8,170 nucleotides of DNA from positions 1 to 8,170 of the forward strand of contig CAYXKM010000319.1 in NCBI GenBank assembly GCA_964465665.1. The letters run 5' to 3'. The stretch's first letter is position 1, and each line of letters opens with the position of its first letter. The translations under genes and the position numbers were made by a program. Below the pieces are notes generated by a model, which saw only the letters and a program-made list of their open reading frames with translations, made no database searches and was not told where the DNA came from. Of the stretch, positions 6,734 to 8,170 are shown in pieces. The stretch comes from JAKEGN01 sp964465665. Lineage in GTDB: Bacteria; Pseudomonadota; Gammaproteobacteria; Steroidobacterales; Woeseiaceae.

Positions 6734-7467
6734 CAATACATTCCGCCGTTAATCGAAAGTACCTGTCTCGTTATATATGCGGCATCGCTAGAGCAAAGGA
6801 AGGAAACTAAGGCAGCGACTTCCTCAGGTTTGCCGATGCGGTTGGCCGGGATGAGGCCCAGAATCTTTTCCATGGGCAGTTTTTCCGTCATAGCCGACTC
6901 GATCAGTCCGGGAGCGACGCAATTGACAGTAATTTGACGTTTTGCAAGTTCGATAGCTAACGCCTTTGTTGCACCAATGATGCCAGCCTTTGATGCGCTG
7001 TAATTCACCTGCCCCCGATTGCCCATCATGCCAGCGGCGGACGATATCGTTACTATCCGACCTGGCTTGCGGCGCCTGATCAGTGGCATGACGATTGGTT
7101 TCAACACGTTGTACAGGCCATTCAGATTCACGTCGATTACGTGCTTCCAATCATCTTGCGACAACATAGGAAACACGCCGTCTCGCGTGATCCCGGCATT
7201 GCATACAACTCCGTAGTACGCGCCGTTTGCGGTTATATCGTTCTCGATCGCAGTCTGTGTTGAGTCTGCATCGGTTACATCGAACGCCAGCAAACGCCCT
7301 GAACCACCGCCAGCTTCGATCTCGATCAGTGTGTGCTCGCCGCCATTGCGATTGCCCGAGTAATGCACGACGACTGCAAACCCATCCCGCCCAAGGCGCA
7401 CAGCTATGGCGCGGCCAATGCCGGAACTGGCACCTGTGACCAGAATTGTCTCTTTCAGGTCAGCCAA
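6733..7467 (-). CDS. 3-oxoacyl-ACP reductase, FabG-like short-chain dehydrogenase (ApeQ-like)
   Basis: 244 residues, standard FabG length. It reduces 3-oxoacyl-ACP to 3-hydroxyacyl-ACP, very likely with NADPH. Classical SDR signature: TGASSGIG at 11-18 for the cofactor loop, NAG at 90-92, catalytic tetrad N114, S142 or S143 (ISSAAG), Y156 and K160 (YSASK), then VAPGLIESAMT and the closing SINGGMY. The start is a TTG at 7467 inside the end of the dehydratase gene (8-base overlap). No ATG in a sensible position exists before the cofactor motif, so the rare TTG is accepted; GGGA lies about 7 bases ahead on the minus strand. The stop overlaps the ketosynthase ATG by one base. Between dehydratase and ketosynthase it sits exactly where ApeQ does in aryl polyene clusters. 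Confidence 0.9.
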   Translation of the reverse strand: MADLKETILVTGASSGIGRAIAVRLGRDGFAVVVHYSGNRNGGEHTLIEIEAGGGSGRLLAFDVTDADSTQTAIENDITANGAYYGVVCNAGITRDGVFPMLSQDDWKHVIDVNLNGLYNVLKPIVMPLIRRRKPGRIVTISSAAGMMGNRGQVNYSASKAGIIGATKALAIELAKRQITVNCVAPGLIESAMTEKLPMEKILGLIPANRIGKPEEVAALVSFLCSSDAAYITRQVLSINGGMY

Positions 7468-7939
7468 CTAATTCCCGACCTCGATCTTTTTCCAGCACCG
7501 ACAGGCGAGCTTCGGCAACCGAATTTCCGCGAAGCAAGATACTGCAGTCGTAGGATCCCATACCGTTTGAATCGCGAATCAGCTCCTCGCAAGTCACCCG
7601 GAAGGTCTCGCCGAGACCAAAGCGTGGTGAGATTGTCTTGTAATGCCGGGTACCGAGCAAAAACCCAAGCGATGGGCTGAATCCTCTGGCTCGAGCGCGT
7701 ACTCCTGCATGCACAGCTATGCATTGTGCCATGAATTCCACGCCTATATAGGCAGCGACTCCAAGCCCTGGCTCCACAAACGGCCCACCTTCAACTACGT
7801 CCCACTCACAGGTTGTCCGACGGTCCAGGGTATAAACGAGTCGGTCAATTAACAACATGGGCTCACGATGCAGCAGGAACTCCGCAGCCGACATCCCGGC
7901 AAATTGCTCGAGCCGGACATTCATATCAAAGTCGGTCAT
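7460..7939 (-). CDS. 3-hydroxyacyl-ACP dehydratase, hotdog fold, ApeP-like
   Basis: 159 residues. It should remove water from 3-hydroxyacyl-ACP to give the trans double bond of a growing polyene. The dehydratase features are visible: LLHREPMLLIDRL (22-34) resembles the PHRYPMLLVDRV active-site strand of FabZ/FabA with H24 as catalytic histidine, and GVEFMAQCIAVHAG (66-79) is the central hotdog helix with E68 as the likely acidic partner. Overall similarity to ApeP, the atypical short dehydratase of aryl polyene clusters (COG4706-type), is from memory. The ATG at 7939 lies 6 bases after the thioesterase stop; in-frame ATGs at 7924 and 7920 are alternatives that would shorten the disordered start by 5 or 6 residues. 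Its 3' end overlaps the reductase by 8 bases. Confidence 0.85.
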   Translation of the reverse strand: MTDFDMNVRLEQFAGMSAAEFLLHREPMLLIDRLVYTLDRRTTCEWDVVEGGPFVEPGLGVAAYIGVEFMAQCIAVHAGVRARARGFSPSLGFLLGTRHYKTISPRFGLGETFRVTCEELIRDSNGMGSYDCSILLRGNSVAEARLSVLEKDRGRELVG

Positions 7940-7945
7940 GGTCGA

Positions 7946-8170
7946 TCAAAGTTTGCCGAGCGACTGCAGTCGTTTCCTGACATTCTCGATTAGAATATCC
8001 GGCGATCCGATACGCAGCTCGTGATCCACCGCGCCGACGGGTACTTGCACGGTTCGTCCCTTTGTATGCAGCTTGCCGCTGGTATCCTCGATCTTGTAAT
8101 TCACAACCAATCGCATTTCCCACTCGCGGAGACAGGCGGTGACGGTATATTGCTGATTCAGCGTCAGCGG
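7946..8170 (-). CDS. Thioesterase-like hotdog protein, C-terminal 74 residues (5' end cut by window)
   Basis: On the minus strand the frame is open from the window edge (CCG at 8170-8168) to a TGA at 7946-7948. The visible residues begin PLTLNQQYTVTACLREWEM, continue RLVVNYKIEDTSGKLHTKGRTVQVPVG and end with DILIENVRKRLQSLGKL. This is the second half of a 4-hydroxybenzoyl-CoA-thioesterase/YbgC-type hotdog: a long strand with W-E, the YxIxDxxGxxxxxGxTVQV strand pair, and a C-terminal helix. The catalytic residue region is outside the window. Aryl polyene clusters include a thioesterase of this type, so release or editing of acyl-ACP is the likely role; other acyl-CoA thioesterases cannot be excluded. 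It is the first gene seen of the tightly spaced operon, 6 bases upstream of the dehydratase. Confidence 0.7.
   Translation of the reverse strand, partial: PLTLNQQYTVTACLREWEMRLVVNYKIEDTSGKLHTKGRTVQVPVGAVDHELRIGSPDILIENVRKRLQSLGKL

Noticed and set aside
7926..8123. Alternative minus-strand frame at 7926-8123
   Set aside because: It overlaps both the thioesterase-like frame and the dehydratase start, and its translation is Arg/Gln-rich with no similarity I recognise; the frame ending at 7946 gives clear hotdog sequence.

Overview
The window looks like chromosome from a Gram-negative, probably marine or environmental gammaproteobacterium. The clues are an outer-membrane TonB-dependent receptor, a secreted amidohydrolase, and the end of what looks like an aryl-polyene-type pigment/lipid cluster. 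No rRNA or other taxonomic marker is present, so this placement is inference. All sequence except short gaps is coding. There are no tRNA or rRNA genes, insertion sequences or CRISPR arrays that I can support.

Left part (1-4986). The + strand carries the last 667 codons of a TonB-dependent receptor, mostly beta-barrel, with the plug off the left edge. Twelve bases after its stop, and convergent with it, lies a minus-strand pair: a trimethylamine-methyltransferase (MttB) family protein without pyrrolysine (start 4986), followed 68 bases downstream by an exported metal-dependent amidohydrolase of the imidazolonepropionase/Xaa-Pro-dipeptidase group (start 3391). The three genes may form a uptake-and-breakdown unit for a small peptide or N-methylated compound, but the substrate cannot be read from the sequence.

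Middle (4987-5533). The 133-base divergent gap holds three copies of a palindromic 15-mer (two direct, one inverted) directly upstream of the MttB ribosome binding site; it is the best regulatory candidate in the window. Reading rightward from the gap is a small exported protein of the family often mislabelled 'excinuclease ATPase subunit'. Its usual C-terminus is missing and its last 24 bases overlap, tail to tail, the end of the next gene.

Right part (5510-8170, all minus strand). A tightly packed operon enters from the right edge in transcription order: thioesterase-like hotdog protein (partial), ApeP-like 3-hydroxyacyl-ACP dehydratase, FabG-type ketoreductase, and FabF-type ketosynthase. 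The last three are spaced 6 nt, -8 nt and -1 nt apart, which indicates translational coupling. Dehydratase-reductase-ketosynthase in this order matches the end of aryl polyene clusters (apeP-apeQ-apeR); these enzymes together extend and reduce a polyene acyl chain on an acyl carrier protein. The rest of the cluster should lie beyond base 8170.
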